Origin: Alteromonas sp. KUL106
GTDB lineage: Bacteria > Pseudomonadota > Gammaproteobacteria > Enterobacterales > Alteromonadaceae
Assembly (NCBI RefSeq): GCF_009811415.1
Contig: NZ_BLIG01000032.1
Location: forward strand, 85,165 to 149,164
Reading direction: 5' to 3'
DNA: 64,000 nt
Shown: in pieces, positions 47,582-57,442 of the stretch
Layout of the letters: each line of letters begins with the position of its first letter
Numbering within the stretch: the first letter of the stretch is position 1
Position numbers and translations under genes: made by a program
Notes under the pieces: generated by a model
The model's database searches: none
Told to the model about the DNA's origin: nothing
The model's input: the letters and a program-made list of their open reading frames with translations, nothing else

Positions 47582-48364
47582 GTGTTTTTAGGCTTCGCTT
47601 TCTATGCCATGCTCCTGGCTAGTGATTCGCTCAAATTAAGCATACCGATAGGCGATACAGACGGTATTAGAAATCCTCATCTTTGTGCGGAAAAAATAAA
47701 CGATGGGCATGGCGACCTTTTAACTTCACAAGTAATGTTGAGAGGGAAATGTGAAGGAAATGGTCAGAGTGCGAGCATAGCCAACTTAGATGGTCGAAAC
47801 GCACTCCAGTTTTTAGCGGCGGGCGAGAGTTTACATTCAAAAGTATCTAGAACAGAATTAGCTTTAACGTCTTTGAATTTAGAGTTTGATAAACCTATAA
47901 CCATCACGTTCGATTTAATGATTCCTTCAAGTGCTGATGTAACCAATGGCTTTTATTATCTTATGCAGTTTTGGCAATGTTCGCCTTTATCACCGCTTGG
48001 TGGAATTCGAGTGGTAAGGGGAAGTAGTCACAAAATTAACTTTATGACTAGGGGTGATGACAGCGAAGTTGGCTCGAGTTTTTATTCCTTGGAACTCAAG
48101 CCCGGAGAGTGGACTGCATTGGAGCTTCGGTTAAACGTGTCTTCAGAGGACGAATTTTCATATTTTGAGGTTTGGAGCAAAGGAGCATTGGTCGGTAAGC
48201 GGATTGGACCATTTGGTTTTAGTAGCAAGTTCTCTTGCAAAGGAAACTCAAAAGCTCCTGAGCATTTTCGATTGAAGTTAGGAATATATAAAGAATACGA
48301 GGATAAGAAGAGATTTGAGGCATTTTTTGATAATATCCAGCTTACTTTTCCTCCATCTAAATAA
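47582..48364 (+). CDS. Secreted polysaccharide-lyase-like (concanavalin-type) protein
   Basis: The 260-residue protein begins with a hydrophobic segment (VFLGFAFYAMLLAS), a probable signal peptide. The rest is a beta-jellyroll resembling the PL20/heparin-lyase-like family: SRTELALTSL, ITFDLMIPSS, YYLMQFWQCSPLSP, LKPGEWTALELRLNV and a final FFDNIQLTF. Such an enzyme in a biosynthetic locus would trim or release the polymer in the periplasm, as alginate lyase AlgL does in alginate operons. The start is probably GTG 47582; ATG 47609 is possible but shortens the signal. Catalytic residues cannot be fixed by eye. Confidence 0.65.
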   Translation: MFLGFAFYAMLLASDSLKLSIPIGDTDGIRNPHLCAEKINDGHGDLLTSQVMLRGKCEGNGQSASIANLDGRNALQFLAAGESLHSKVSRTELALTSLNLEFDKPITITFDLMIPSSADVTNGFYYLMQFWQCSPLSPLGGIRVVRGSSHKINFMTRGDDSEVGSSFYSLELKPGEWTALELRLNVSSEDEFSYFEVWSKGALVGKRIGPFGFSSKFSCKGNSKAPEHFRLKLGIYKEYEDKKRFEAFFDNIQLTFPPSK

Positions 48365-48407
48365 ATTTACACTTAAAGTAAATTTGAAGCGCTCGATAGG
48401 GTAACGG

Positions 48408-49454
48408 ATGCTCTCAATTTATAACGCACTAGAAATTAACAATTTTAAATCATCTTTTGTCTTCGGTTCTTTGAATATTGTTGAAGGTTCCAGTGGCCGT
48501 CAATATATCGAAGAAGCTAAATTAATCCCAAACTATTATAAACGAGGCATGAGGACATGGTGGACAAGAAGATCGCAAGGAGTTTTCGACAAAGACTTTC
48601 AGCATGTAGCTACGTTGTCAGATATTCGTTCTGAACGAAGGATTTGGTGGCCGAACGAAGAAACTCACGCGACCCTATCTGAAGCGCAGTTCCAGCATTA
48701 TGATGAAGCGTTTTACGGTGGTACGATTTATGACCATTTTGGTCACTTTCTTTTGGACTCACTTTCAAGACTGTATCCAATATTGAACGAAGTTCGAACT
48801 AGTAATTCGCCTATATTATTTCACTATCCTTTAGATTCGCTTGACCGAGAAAAAGTGCTAAGTGGCTACGTAGGAGAGTTTTTAACTATACTCGGATTAG
48901 CGCATGAAAAAATTGTTTTTATAGACAAGCCCTTATCAGTGAGCAAGCTTTACTACCACGAGGCCACGTTTAGTGATGCTAATTTTGTTTCAGACTCCAT
49001 AAAGTCATCCTACCCTTGTCTTAGTCAAAAAAATAAGACCGCGAAAAGAGGTTTTATTTCTAAAAGCAAGCTCCAATCAGGGACCGGGTTCACCTCTCAA
49101 GGTGAAAAAGTCGATGAAATATTCGAAAGTTTAGGGTTTGATATCATCTACCCTGAAACCATTCCATTAAAAGAACAAATAGACATAATGCAATGTTATG
49201 ACGTTCTTATCGGTTTCCCATCATCTTTCTTTCATCTTAAACTCTTTTGCAAAGAGGGAGCTAAGTTGATAATAATGTTTCCAGAAATTGAAGAATTTTT
49301 GCATACTAATTTTTTAAATATAGATGTGGGTGCTGAGTTCTACGATTCTTATATCCCTCTAGCAGCTGAAACAGCAGAAGCTCCTCCTGGTTTTGCTAAA
49401 GGTTTTAAACTAGAGCTTTCTCAGGTTTATGAGATAGCACGGCTATTCTGTTAA
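48408..49454 (+). CDS. GT61-family glycosyltransferase
   Basis: The 348-residue protein has the pattern of GT61 (DUF563) transferases: GGTIYDHFGHFLLDSLSRLYP, YYHEATFSDANFVSDS, and a C-terminal part PLKEQIDIMQCYDVLIGFPSSFFHLKLFC in which the family normally shows a Gly-Ala-x-Leu-x-N-like loop; here it reads IGFPSSFFHL. Bacterial members act in polysaccharide synthesis. The donor is unknown. It ends 54 bases before rfbA. Confidence 0.7.
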   Translation: MLSIYNALEINNFKSSFVFGSLNIVEGSSGRQYIEEAKLIPNYYKRGMRTWWTRRSQGVFDKDFQHVATLSDIRSERRIWWPNEETHATLSEAQFQHYDEAFYGGTIYDHFGHFLLDSLSRLYPILNEVRTSNSPILFHYPLDSLDREKVLSGYVGEFLTILGLAHEKIVFIDKPLSVSKLYYHEATFSDANFVSDSIKSSYPCLSQKNKTAKRGFISKSKLQSGTGFTSQGEKVDEIFESLGFDIIYPETIPLKEQIDIMQCYDVLIGFPSSFFHLKLFCKEGAKLIIMFPEIEEFLHTNFLNIDVGAEFYDSYIPLAAETAEAPPGFAKGFKLELSQVYEIARLFC

Positions 49455-49508
49455 CATGCAGCATCGCTGCGTTGTGAAAGTTAAGTGGTTACAAACAGGT
49501 AATGAAAA

Positions 49509-50393
49509 ATGAGTAGAAAAGGAATAATACTAGCTGGCGGATCTGGCACACGTTTGCACCCGTTAACTAAGGTGGTAAGTAAGCAGTTAATGCCTGTTTA
49601 CGACAAGCCGATGATTTTTTATCCGTTAACAACATTAATGATGTCGGGTATTCGTGATGTACTCATTATCACCACGCCTGATGAACAGCAGCGGTTTATC
49701 GATCTTATCGGTGATGGCTCGGCATTAGGAATGAATATTCAATATGCTGTTCAGCCTTCACCAGATGGTTTGGCACAGGCATTCCTTATAGGCGAGCAAT
49801 TTATAGGTAACGATAGCTGTTCACTTGTTCTTGGCGACAATATTTATTACGGTCACGATTTAAAACTTTCCTTACAGAACGCCTATAAGCAAGATCATGG
49901 TGCTACGGTATTTGGCTATCATGTTAACGACCCTGAGCGCTATGGCGTTGTAGAGTTTGATGATGACTGGAATGCGCTTTCTATTGAAGAAAAGCCAGCC
50001 GTTCCAAAATCTAACTATGCCGTAACCGGTCTTTACTATTACGACAATCGTGTAGTGGACTTCGCCAAAGAAGTTAAGCCGTCGCCTCGTGGTGAACTTG
50101 AAATTACCGACTTGAACAACCTTTACCTTAAGGATGGTTCACTTAAAGTAGAGTTGATGGGCCGAGGCTCGGCGTGGCTTGATACGGGCACGCTAGATTC
50201 ACTTCTTGATGCTGCAAACTTCGTGGCGGCCATCGAAAAACGCCAAGGTTTGAAAGTATGTTGCCCGGAAGAAGTCGCTTATAGAATGGGGTATATCAAT
50301 GCTGAACAACTTGAAAAGCTCGCGGCACCCCTCAAGAAAAGTGGCTATGGTAATTATCTGCTAAAAGTTATCAAAGACAGAGTAAAAGTTTAA
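49509..50393 (+). CDS. rfbA: Glucose-1-phosphate thymidylyltransferase
   Basis: The 294-residue enzyme makes dTDP-glucose, the first step to dTDP-L-rhamnose. The N-terminus [22 protein letters not shown] carries the nucleotidyltransferase loop. [26 protein letters not shown] and the final GYGNYLLKV are typical of RmlA. A short hairpin separates it from rfbC. Confidence 0.97.
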   Translation: MSRKGIILAGGSGTRLHPLTKVVSKQLMPVYDKPMIFYPLTTLMMSGIRDVLIITTPDEQQRFIDLIGDGSALGMNIQYAVQPSPDGLAQAFLIGEQFIGNDSCSLVLGDNIYYGHDLKLSLQNAYKQDHGATVFGYHVNDPERYGVVEFDDDWNALSIEEKPAVPKSNYAVTGLYYYDNRVVDFAKEVKPSPRGELEITDLNNLYLKDGSLKVELMGRGSAWLDTGTLDSLLDAANFVAAIEKRQGLKVCCPEEVAYRMGYINAEQLEKLAAPLKKSGYGNYLLKVIKDRVKV

Positions 50394-50409
50394 CTTCAAT
50401 CCAATTTTA

Positions 50410-50430
50410 AAAGGTGGCTTCGCCACCTTT
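50410..50430 (+). repeat. Small hairpin between rfbA and rfbC
   Basis: AAAGGTGGC, loop TTC and GCCACCTTT form a perfect hairpin with only a weak T-run; possibly a partial terminator. Confidence 0.5.
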
Positions 50431-50464
50431 CTCATATTTATATGCAAGCTCGTACGGAAAGTAA

Positions 50465-51010
50465 ATGCAAGTAATTAAAACAGATATCCCTGAAGTTAAA
50501 ATCATTGAGCCAAAAGTATTTGGCGACGACCGTGGTTTTTTTCTAGAAACCTTTCGTACCGACTGGTTCAAGAAAGAGTGCGCAGATGTAGATTTTGTTC
50601 AAGACAACCACTCGAAATCTCGTCAAGGTATTCTTCGCGGCCTTCATTATCAAATGGAGCAAACTCAGGGCAAGCTAGTACGTGTAGTAAGCGGCGAAGT
50701 ATACGATGTAGCCGTAGATATGCGTAAAGACTCCCCTACTTACGGTAAGTGGGTTGGGGTGACCTTATCGGCCGAGAACAAACGCCAATTATGGGTGCCT
50801 GCGGGTTTTGCCCACGGTTTCTATGTAACCAGTGAATCAGCTGAGTTCGTGTATAAGTGCACAGACTACTACCACCCAGAATCTGAAATATCGGTTAAGT
50901 ATGACGACCCTACGTTGAATATCGACTGGCCTTTAGTAAATGACGAGAAGCCGTCTTTATCAGGTAAAGATGAAGCGGGTTTGGCATTTGTGGATGCCCC
51001 CACGTTTTAA
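50465..51010 (+). CDS. rfbC: dTDP-4-dehydrorhamnose 3,5-epimerase
   Basis: The 181-residue cupin-fold enzyme has the catalytic His in RGLHYQ and the Tyr in the YKCTDYYHPESE region. GDDRGFFLETF and WVPAGFAHGFYV are also diagnostic. It performs the third chemical step of dTDP-L-rhamnose synthesis. Confidence 0.96.
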   Translation: MQVIKTDIPEVKIIEPKVFGDDRGFFLETFRTDWFKKECADVDFVQDNHSKSRQGILRGLHYQMEQTQGKLVRVVSGEVYDVAVDMRKDSPTYGKWVGVTLSAENKRQLWVPAGFAHGFYVTSESAEFVYKCTDYYHPESEISVKYDDPTLNIDWPLVNDEKPSLSGKDEAGLAFVDAPTF

Positions 51011-51065
51011 TTGGTATTAGATTTTTACTGGCTTTTAATTAGCTTTCATTGAGTATTAGTGATTA

Positions 51066-51935
51066 ATGAATATTGTAATTATAGGTAAGTCTGGGCAGCT
51101 AGCATTTGAGCTTTCTCGTGAACTAGAAAATAACGAACACGACGTGACGTTTTTAGGGCGTGATGATATTGATATTACGAGTAGCGATAGCATTGACGCT
51201 ACGTTAGCGCCTCTATCAGTTGATGTATTGATTAATGCGTCTGCGTATACGGCTGTTGATAAAGCTGAAGATGATACTGTGGCGTGTAATGCCATTAATA
51301 TGGTTGCCGTTAAAAATTTGGCTAATTTCTGTAAAGCTAATGGCGCATTTATGGTGCATGTGTCTACCGACTATGTGTTCAATGGTCACAAAGGCTCGCC
51401 GTATTTAACTGACGACCCTATTGAACCGCAAGGTGCCTACGGCAAGTCGAAAGCAGAAGGCGAAAAAGCGCTGCTTGAAATTCTGCCAGAGGCAAGCTGC
51501 TTAATCCGCACGGCTTGGGTGTATTCATCACACGGCAACAACTTTGTGAAAACCATGTTGCGCTTAATGGCTGAAAAACCTCAGTTAACGGTAATAGATG
51601 ACCAGATTGGAACGCCAACGTGGGCTAAGGGTTTGGCTGAAGCGTGTGTCTCGGCCGCCGAAAACAAAACAGTAGGCATTTATCACTGGACTGACGAAGG
51701 CGTCGCAAGCTGGTATGACTTTGCGTTAGCTATTCAAGAGTTAGCTGTTGAAAAAGGGCTGCTAGATAAATCAATTCCAGTATTGCCTATTCCGTCAAGC
51801 CAGTACCCAACGCCAGCAAAACGCCCGCATTACAGTGTGCTAGACAAACAAACTGCACGCGAAGCATTTGCCTCGTGTAAACCTACGCACTGGCGTAAGC
51901 AATTAGCCAGCATGCTAGATGAATTGAAAGCGTAA
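51066..51935 (+). CDS. rfbD: dTDP-4-dehydrorhamnose reductase
   Basis: The 289-residue NAD(P)H-dependent enzyme completes dTDP-L-rhamnose. It shows IGKSGQLAFELSRELE, LINASAYTAVDKAE, STDYVFNGHKGSPY and GAYGKSKAEGEKALL (Tyr-x3-Lys). It lies between rfbC and rfbB. Confidence 0.96.
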   Translation: MNIVIIGKSGQLAFELSRELENNEHDVTFLGRDDIDITSSDSIDATLAPLSVDVLINASAYTAVDKAEDDTVACNAINMVAVKNLANFCKANGAFMVHVSTDYVFNGHKGSPYLTDDPIEPQGAYGKSKAEGEKALLEILPEASCLIRTAWVYSSHGNNFVKTMLRLMAEKPQLTVIDDQIGTPTWAKGLAEACVSAAENKTVGIYHWTDEGVASWYDFALAIQELAVEKGLLDKSIPVLPIPSSQYPTPAKRPHYSVLDKQTAREAFASCKPTHWRKQLASMLDELKA

Positions 51936-51971
51936 GCGACAAGAACAAGATTATTTTTTGGTAAAAAGAAA

Positions 51972-53054
51972 ATGAGTAAAACAATTTTAGTAACAGGTGG
52001 CGCGGGTTTCATTGGCTCTGCAGTAGTTCGCCATCTTATAAACGATACCGACCATACGGTAGTCAATCTAGACAAGTTAACCTACGCAGGTAACTTAGAG
52101 TCGTTAACGTCAGTTTCAGATAGCGATCGCTACAGCTTTGAGCAAGTTGATATTTGTGATGCTGAAGAAGTAAAGCGTGTTTTCAATACGCACCAGCCAG
52201 ATATCATTATGCACTTGGCAGCAGAATCTCACGTAGATCGTTCTATCGATGGCCCGGGCGAGTTTATTCAAACTAACGTAGTGGGTACCTATACATTACT
52301 TGAGCAAGCAAGAGCCTATTGGTCAGCACTCGAGGGCGATAAAAAAGCAGGGTTTAAGTTCCATCATATTTCTACTGATGAAGTATACGGCGACCTTCCT
52401 CACCCCGATGAAGTCGAGCCAGGAACAGAGCTTCCACTGTTTACTGAAACAACACCTTATGCGCCTAGCTCGCCTTACTCGGCAAGTAAAGCAAGTTCCG
52501 ACCAGCTAGTGCGTTCGTGGCTTCGAACGTACAAGCTACCCACACTAGTCACAAACTGTTCGAATAACTACGGCCCGTATCACTTCCCAGAGAAGCTGAT
52601 TCCGTTGGTTATTCTAAATGCGTTAGCTGGTAAGCCGTTGCCTGTGTATGGCAAAGGAAACCAAATTCGCGATTGGCTATATGTTGAAGACCATGCACGT
52701 GCATTGGTCGTAGTTGCCCTAAACGGTGAGATAGGTGAGACCTATAATATTGGCGGGCATAACGAAAAACAGAACATAGAAGTGGTACAAACTATCTGTT
52801 CAATTCTGGATGAAGTTAAGCCAAAAGATAGCAAATACGCTGAGCAAATTACTTACGTACAAGACCGCCCAGGACACGACATGCGCTATGCCATTGATGC
52901 CAGCAAAATTGAGCGTGAGCTCGGCTGGAAGCCACAGGAAACGTTCGAAAGCGGTATTCGTAAAACCGTAGAGTGGTATTTAGCAAACGAAGGCTGGTGG
53001 AAAGCGGTATTAGATGGTAGCTATCAAGGTGAGCGTTTAGGAACAGGTAGCTGA
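51972..53054 (+). CDS. rfbB: dTDP-glucose 4,6-dehydratase
   Basis: The 360-residue short-chain dehydrogenase catalyses the second step of the rhamnose pathway. Seen are [42 protein letters not shown] (catalytic Thr-Asp-Glu) and [16 protein letters not shown] (Tyr-x3-Lys). It completes an rfbA-C-D-B set and is followed by a terminator. Confidence 0.97.
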   Translation: MSKTILVTGGAGFIGSAVVRHLINDTDHTVVNLDKLTYAGNLESLTSVSDSDRYSFEQVDICDAEEVKRVFNTHQPDIIMHLAAESHVDRSIDGPGEFIQTNVVGTYTLLEQARAYWSALEGDKKAGFKFHHISTDEVYGDLPHPDEVEPGTELPLFTETTPYAPSSPYSASKASSDQLVRSWLRTYKLPTLVTNCSNNYGPYHFPEKLIPLVILNALAGKPLPVYGKGNQIRDWLYVEDHARALVVVALNGEIGETYNIGGHNEKQNIEVVQTICSILDEVKPKDSKYAEQITYVQDRPGHDMRYAIDASKIERELGWKPQETFESGIRKTVEWYLANEGWWKAVLDGSYQGERLGTGS

Positions 53055-53084
53055 TACCGAATAATTTAAAACATGATATGATGT

Positions 53085-53113
53085 AAAAGCCGCAAAAAAT
53101 TGCGGCTTTTTTA
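53085..53113 (+). terminator. Rho-independent terminator after rfbB
   Basis: AAAAGCCGCA, loop AAAAAT and TGCGGCTTTTTT. Confidence 0.85.
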
Positions 53114-53152
53114 TTGATATTGGGCATTGGTGTTAGGAATTTTATTAGCTGT

Positions 53153-54871
53153 ATGAAAAAGTTGGCCATGTTGACAGTTAAAGGGGCTGTTGGGTTAGTA
53201 CCTAAAGCGGTTAGAAACAAGCTCAAGAGTAATCATAAACTCACCGAGTTTTATAGCCGTTCGTTACAGCGCTCAGGATTATTTTATGGGTTCCCATCTG
53301 AAAAGAAGCGTATGGCGCTGTATAGAGAATACTTAAAGCATCAAAGCAAAATATTAAGTAGTAATGCATTCAGCGGTGAAGCTAATTTAGATGTCACTTT
53401 TATTATTCTAGGCCACAAAAGTCTATCAACGTCCCTCGAAAGTTTGAGAGAAGCGAGCAATGATGAAATAGATATCAGAGTTGTTACCGAGAAGACAATA
53501 GGAGTAAAAGTGTCTCAATTCTCAACTCTAGTAGACGCTGTAAGTGGTCTAGATGATGATAAGTTCCTTTTTTTCCTAAATAGTGGTGACACTATTACTC
53601 ATGACACGACAAGAGTATTTGCAAATAAAGGCGAGGAAGCTGACTTAATATACTGCGACACCGACAGGGTTGACGTGAAAAAACGAAGAGTTTCGCCTCA
53701 TTTTTTACCAGATTGGAATCCTGAACTGCAATATTCCACCGGATATGTTTTTACAGGCGTGAAATGCAAGGTCAAACTGGTTAAGCAAAATACCGTCAAA
53801 TCACAAACTATAGCTGGTTTAGTGACAGAATTGTGGCTTAAGCAGCCTGAATTGCTTATAAAACATTTGCCGTTTACACTTTTACATAGAGCAACAAACA
53901 AAGCCGTAGTGGATGAAAGCCTTGAAGACATAAGAGAGATATTGTCAGATTGCACTTCTGCTGTGCCTTCGTTCAACTCTGAGCTTGGCGTAAACCATCT
54001 ACAATGGCCCATAGTTTCCGAACCTTTAGTATCACTTATTATCCCTACCAAAAACGCGAGAAACTTAGTTAAAGCCTGTATTGAATCTATTCTGGATAAA
54101 ACTACATATCAAAATTATGAAATATTATTGATTGATAATGGCTCGGATGAAAAAGAAAGCACAGATTACTTTGATGAGCTAAACCAACACCCCAAAATTA
54201 AAGTGTTGAGTTACCCAGGCGAATTTAATTATTCAGCTATCAATAATTTTGGCGTGCAACATGCTTCTAATAAAAGCACGCTTATAGGGCTTGTCAATAA
54301 CGATATTGAAGTAATTGACCCCAACTGGCTCACAGCTATGGTAGGGCACGCTGTTCGTGAGGATATAGGTTGTGTTGGCGCCAAATTGTTATATTCAGAT
54401 GGCAGAATTCAACATGCAGGGGTAGTTATGGGGTACGGCGGTGGTGCAGGTCATGCACACAAATATTTCCCGCGCTATCACCCAGGATATATAAAACGAC
54501 TGATTGCTACGCAAAATTACTCGGCTGTGACTGCAGCCTGCTTACTTGTGAAAAAGTCTTTATTTCTGCAGGTAGGGGGGCTAAATGAAAAGGATTTGAC
54601 AGTAGCGTTTAACGATGTAGATTTTTGCCTTAAAGTTAAAGAAACTGGCGCAAGAAATGTTTACTGTGCAGAAGCTGAGTTATACCATCATGAATCAGTC
54701 AGTAGAGGCACAGATCACGCGCCGGAAAAAGCAGCAAGGTTTAATCGAGAACTACAATATTTAAAAACGAGATGGGGCAATTATATTGACCATGACCCTG
54801 CATACAGCCCTAACCTAACACTTATGCGAGAGAACTTTTCAGTTAAAACAAAAGAAGAGTTTTCTTCATAA
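53153..54871 (+). CDS. GT2-family (rhamnosyltransferase-like) glycosyltransferase
   Basis: ATG 53153 gives 572 residues; an in-frame TTG at 53114 is only one base past the rfbB terminator and is rejected. The N-terminal ~280 residues may hold a degenerate GT-A domain (VTFIILGHKSLSTSLESLREA; FFLNSGDTI). The second half is a clear GT2 domain from residue 292: LVSLIIPTKNARNLVKACIE, LLIDNGSDEKES, NYSAINNFGVQHA, and LVNNDIEVIDP with D384. GVVMGYGGGAGHAHK and FNDVDFCLKVKETG are typical of O-antigen and rhamnan transferases. The gene sits between the rhamnose and UDP-glucuronate precursor genes. Confidence 0.83.
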   Translation: MKKLAMLTVKGAVGLVPKAVRNKLKSNHKLTEFYSRSLQRSGLFYGFPSEKKRMALYREYLKHQSKILSSNAFSGEANLDVTFIILGHKSLSTSLESLREASNDEIDIRVVTEKTIGVKVSQFSTLVDAVSGLDDDKFLFFLNSGDTITHDTTRVFANKGEEADLIYCDTDRVDVKKRRVSPHFLPDWNPELQYSTGYVFTGVKCKVKLVKQNTVKSQTIAGLVTELWLKQPELLIKHLPFTLLHRATNKAVVDESLEDIREILSDCTSAVPSFNSELGVNHLQWPIVSEPLVSLIIPTKNARNLVKACIESILDKTTYQNYEILLIDNGSDEKESTDYFDELNQHPKIKVLSYPGEFNYSAINNFGVQHASNKSTLIGLVNNDIEVIDPNWLTAMVGHAVREDIGCVGAKLLYSDGRIQHAGVVMGYGGGAGHAHKYFPRYHPGYIKRLIATQNYSAVTAACLLVKKSLFLQVGGLNEKDLTVAFNDVDFCLKVKETGARNVYCAEAELYHHESVSRGTDHAPEKAARFNRELQYLKTRWGNYIDHDPAYSPNLTLMRENFSVKTKEEFSS

Positions 54872-54926
54872 AATCAAATGCAAGCTAGTTTAAAAGTTGG
54901 AACTTATCTATAAAATGGAATCGTTA

Positions 54927-56102
54927 ATGAGCAATTACAAAATAGCAGTAGCAGGTACTGGGTACGTAGGCTTATCAAATGCCGTGCTACTAGCACAACA
55001 CAATGAAGTGAAAGCGGTCGACTTGGTCCCTGAAAAAGTCGAGATGCTGAACAACAAGAAGTCTCCAATTGAAGACAAAGAGATTTCAGAATACTTAACG
55101 ACGAAAGAGCTAAACCTTGTAGCAACGCTTGATGCGCAAGAGGCATATAAAGGTGCGGATTACGTTATAATCGCTACGCCTACTGATTACGACCCACAAA
55201 CCAACTACTTCAATACGGGTAGTGTAGAAGCGGTTATTAAAACAGTAATGGAAATCAACCCTGATGCTGTGATGATAGTGAAGTCTACTGTACCGGTAGG
55301 GTTTACCAAAGACGCAAAAGCCCGTTTCGGTTCTGACAACATTATCTTTTCTCCAGAATTTTTGCGCGAAGGTAAAGCACTGTACGACAATTTACATCCA
55401 AGCCGAATTATTGTGGGTGAGCGTAGTGAGCGCGCTGAAGTTTTTGCAAAACTGCTACAGCAAGGTGCAATAAAAGAAGAAATTGATGTGTTGTTCACCG
55501 ACAGCACAGAAGCGGAAGCCATCAAGCTTTTCGCTAACACCTATTTAGCGATGCGCGTAGCTTACTTTAACGAGCTAGATAGCTATGCAGAGCGCAATGG
55601 CTTAGACACCAAACAAATTATTGAAGGGGTAGGCTTAGACCCTCGTATTGGTAAGCATTACAACAACCCAAGCTTTGGCTACGGTGGTTACTGCTTACCA
55701 AAAGACACTAAGCAATTACTTGCGAACTACAGTGAGGTGCCTAATAACATGATTCAGGCAATTGTAGATGCAAACCGCACCCGTAAGGATTTTATTGCCG
55801 ATTCAATTGTAAGTCGTAAGCCGAAAATTGTGGGTATCTATCGCCTTATCATGAAGACCGGTTCAGACAATTTCCGCGCAAGTGCCATTCAAGGGATCAT
55901 GAAGCGAATTAAAGCGAAAGGTATTGAGGTGGTAGTATACGAACCAGTACTCAAAGAAGCTGATTTCTTTAACTCGCGCGTGGTAAACGATTTGGAAGAG
56001 TTCAAGAAAATCTCTGACGTTATTGTCGCTAACCGCGTAACCGGCGATATCGAAGATGTACTAGACAAAGTATACAGCCGAGACCTGTTCAACGCCGATT
56101 AA
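54927..56102 (+). CDS. ugd: UDP-glucose 6-dehydrogenase
   Basis: The 391-residue NAD-dependent enzyme oxidises UDP-glucose to UDP-glucuronate. The N-terminal Rossmann motif is [18 protein letters not shown] and the catalytic Cys is C256 in [30 protein letters not shown] and [16 protein letters not shown] are family signatures. ATG 54927 is chosen because GGAATC precedes it and because it aligns with E. coli Ugd; TTG 54897 and ATG 54915 are in-frame alternatives. It provides an acidic sugar for the glycan. Confidence 0.95.
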   Translation: MSNYKIAVAGTGYVGLSNAVLLAQHNEVKAVDLVPEKVEMLNNKKSPIEDKEISEYLTTKELNLVATLDAQEAYKGADYVIIATPTDYDPQTNYFNTGSVEAVIKTVMEINPDAVMIVKSTVPVGFTKDAKARFGSDNIIFSPEFLREGKALYDNLHPSRIIVGERSERAEVFAKLLQQGAIKEEIDVLFTDSTEAEAIKLFANTYLAMRVAYFNELDSYAERNGLDTKQIIEGVGLDPRIGKHYNNPSFGYGGYCLPKDTKQLLANYSEVPNNMIQAIVDANRTRKDFIADSIVSRKPKIVGIYRLIMKTGSDNFRASAIQGIMKRIKAKGIEVVVYEPVLKEADFFNSRVVNDLEEFKKISDVIVANRVTGDIEDVLDKVYSRDLFNAD

Positions 56103-56412
56103 TCAAGAATTGGGGTTGCGAAAAGCATCAGTCTTTTCGCAATCCAACCTCATAAAAAACTTCCCAAACTCCAAAATTCAAAATAAAATCTCCGCCAATT
56201 CAACTCCTGCCATTAAGCCTCAAGCTTACTCACATCCGGCGGGGAAGAAGCATGCTTTAAAATATTGGGGTCAGAGTACATTTCTTACTCCAATGCAATC
56301 TGTGTAATTGGTTACCCAAATCAGTGAACAGAGTATTGCGTTCATGCTACCTACCACATAAGACCGCATGAACATGTTTGTGTTTTAGTTTGCTTTTATT
56401 AGCGGAGTCATT
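56103..56412. other. Intergenic region carrying one copy of the GGGGTCAGAGTAC repeat
   Basis: These 310 bases hold no convincing gene; a short open frame at 56110-56307 has no family features and runs through the repeat. The repeat copy is at 56265-56283. Confidence 0.5.
56265..56283 (+). repeat. GGGGTCAGAGTAC repeat, left copy
   Basis: TTGGGGTCAGAGTACATTT. An inverted copy is at 58381-58401, and the same AATAATGGGGTCAG core occurs at 20152. Such motifs are commonly found near REP-associated (RAYT) transposases, but none is seen here. Confidence 0.6.
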
Positions 56413-57087
56413 ATGAATAGGCTGCGTGAGCTTTCCAGCCAAGTGATGGATGTTTACCAATCGCTCTCTCAAGAATTTAGTACGTTTCAATCTAGTCAGT
56501 CTTTAAACTGTGTAGAAAAATGCGGTGCATGCTGTAATAAACCTGACATTGAAGTGTCGCCATTAGAGATGCTGCCATTTGCCTTGCACTTGTTTGACAC
56601 GGGGCAAGCCGAGCAAGTGTTTGACGAACTTGAAAACTACAGCGGTTTTGCTTGCAAGCAATATCAGCGTTTAAGTTTGGATGGTACAGAAGGTTACTGC
56701 GGCATTTATGAGTACCGCCCTGGTCTTTGCCGTATGTTTGGTGCTGCGGGTTATAAAACAAAGTCGGGAGAAGCCACGCTCTCGGTTTGCAAAACTATTA
56801 AGCAAGCTGTGCCTGATAAGTACGCTGCTGCGCTAATTGCCATACAACCCCAGCGCGCAGACGCATCGAAGGCGCCATTGATAGATGATATCGCTGCAAA
56901 TAGCGCCGTTCAAGCTACCTCGGTAAAGCCGCCTATGATCGCAGAGGGCAGACAAAGGATTGCACAGATAGACTATGAGCTAGGCGATAAGCTGATGCCT
57001 ATAAACGGCGCGCTTCGCTTTATGTTGGAAAAGATACTTACGCTAAGTTTCTATTCGCAAGATATTGACGATGGCGTTGCAGCCTAA
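56413..57087 (+). CDS. YkgJ-family cysteine cluster protein
   Basis: The 224-residue protein has the CxxCxxCC-type cluster near the N-terminus (C33, C37, C40, C41: NCVEKCGACC). Further cysteines lie in ACKQYQ, GYCGIYEYRPGLCRMFG and SVCKTI. This is the pattern of UPF0153/YkgJ proteins, thought to bind zinc or an Fe-S cluster; the biochemical role is unknown. It is monocistronic with a strong terminator behind it, and lies inside the inverted-repeat-flanked segment. Confidence 0.85.
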   Translation: MNRLRELSSQVMDVYQSLSQEFSTFQSSQSLNCVEKCGACCNKPDIEVSPLEMLPFALHLFDTGQAEQVFDELENYSGFACKQYQRLSLDGTEGYCGIYEYRPGLCRMFGAAGYKTKSGEATLSVCKTIKQAVPDKYAAALIAIQPQRADASKAPLIDDIAANSAVQATSVKPPMIAEGRQRIAQIDYELGDKLMPINGALRFMLEKILTLSFYSQDIDDGVAA

Positions 57088-57094
57088 TCAACCG

Positions 57095-57127
57095 AAAGGG
57101 CAGAGTGGTTACTCTGCCCTTTTTTTT
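57095..57127 (+). terminator. Rho-independent terminator after the YkgJ-family gene
   Basis: AAGGGCAGAGT, loop GGTT and ACTCTGCCCTT followed by T8. Confidence 0.9.
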
Positions 57128-57261
57128 CAAAGCGTGTTTTGAACACCCCATTGTTATTCCTCACGATACAAAATGCGATAGAGAGATACCCAAATTTGAA
57201 GGCAGATAAACAGCGAATGTCATATCATCCATAAAATATTGGGGAATAGGATGTCTTCGAA

Positions 57262-57441
57262 ATGGTTAAAAAAGTGGTTGATCGAGAGTGTTTTGAGATG
57301 GTCGAGACGCTCGCTGAAAATGCATACATCGGTCGCGGACGTTTCGACTGGTCGAAAGTTAAAATGGAAGCGCATCGATTGCTTGATGATCGCTTCGGCG
57401 AATCGCAAGTAGAGCTTTGTGTGGAAAAATGCAAAGGCTAA
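57262..57441 (+). CDS. Small protein of unknown function (59 residues)
   Basis: The frame reads MVKKVVDRECFEMVETLAEN to SQVELCVEKCKG and is preceded by AGGA ten bases upstream. The composition is balanced and helix-prone, unlike the overlapping frames on both strands. An alternative ATG at 57251 in another frame is also open but gives an Arg/Ser/Trp-rich sequence. It converges on the LysR gene and ends two bases from that gene's stop. No family is recognised. Confidence 0.5.
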   Translation: MVKKVVDRECFEMVETLAENAYIGRGRFDWSKVKMEAHRLLDDRFGESQVELCVEKCKG

Positions 57442-57442
57442 A

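Noticed and set aside
53114..53152. In-frame TTG start extending the rhamnosyltransferase-like gene by 13 codons
   Set aside because: It begins within the T-run of the rfbB terminator and has no ribosome binding site.
56110..56307. Plus-strand open frame after ugd
   Set aside because: Low-complexity Ser/Asn/Lys sequence, no ribosome binding site, and it runs through the GGGGTCAGAGTAC repeat.
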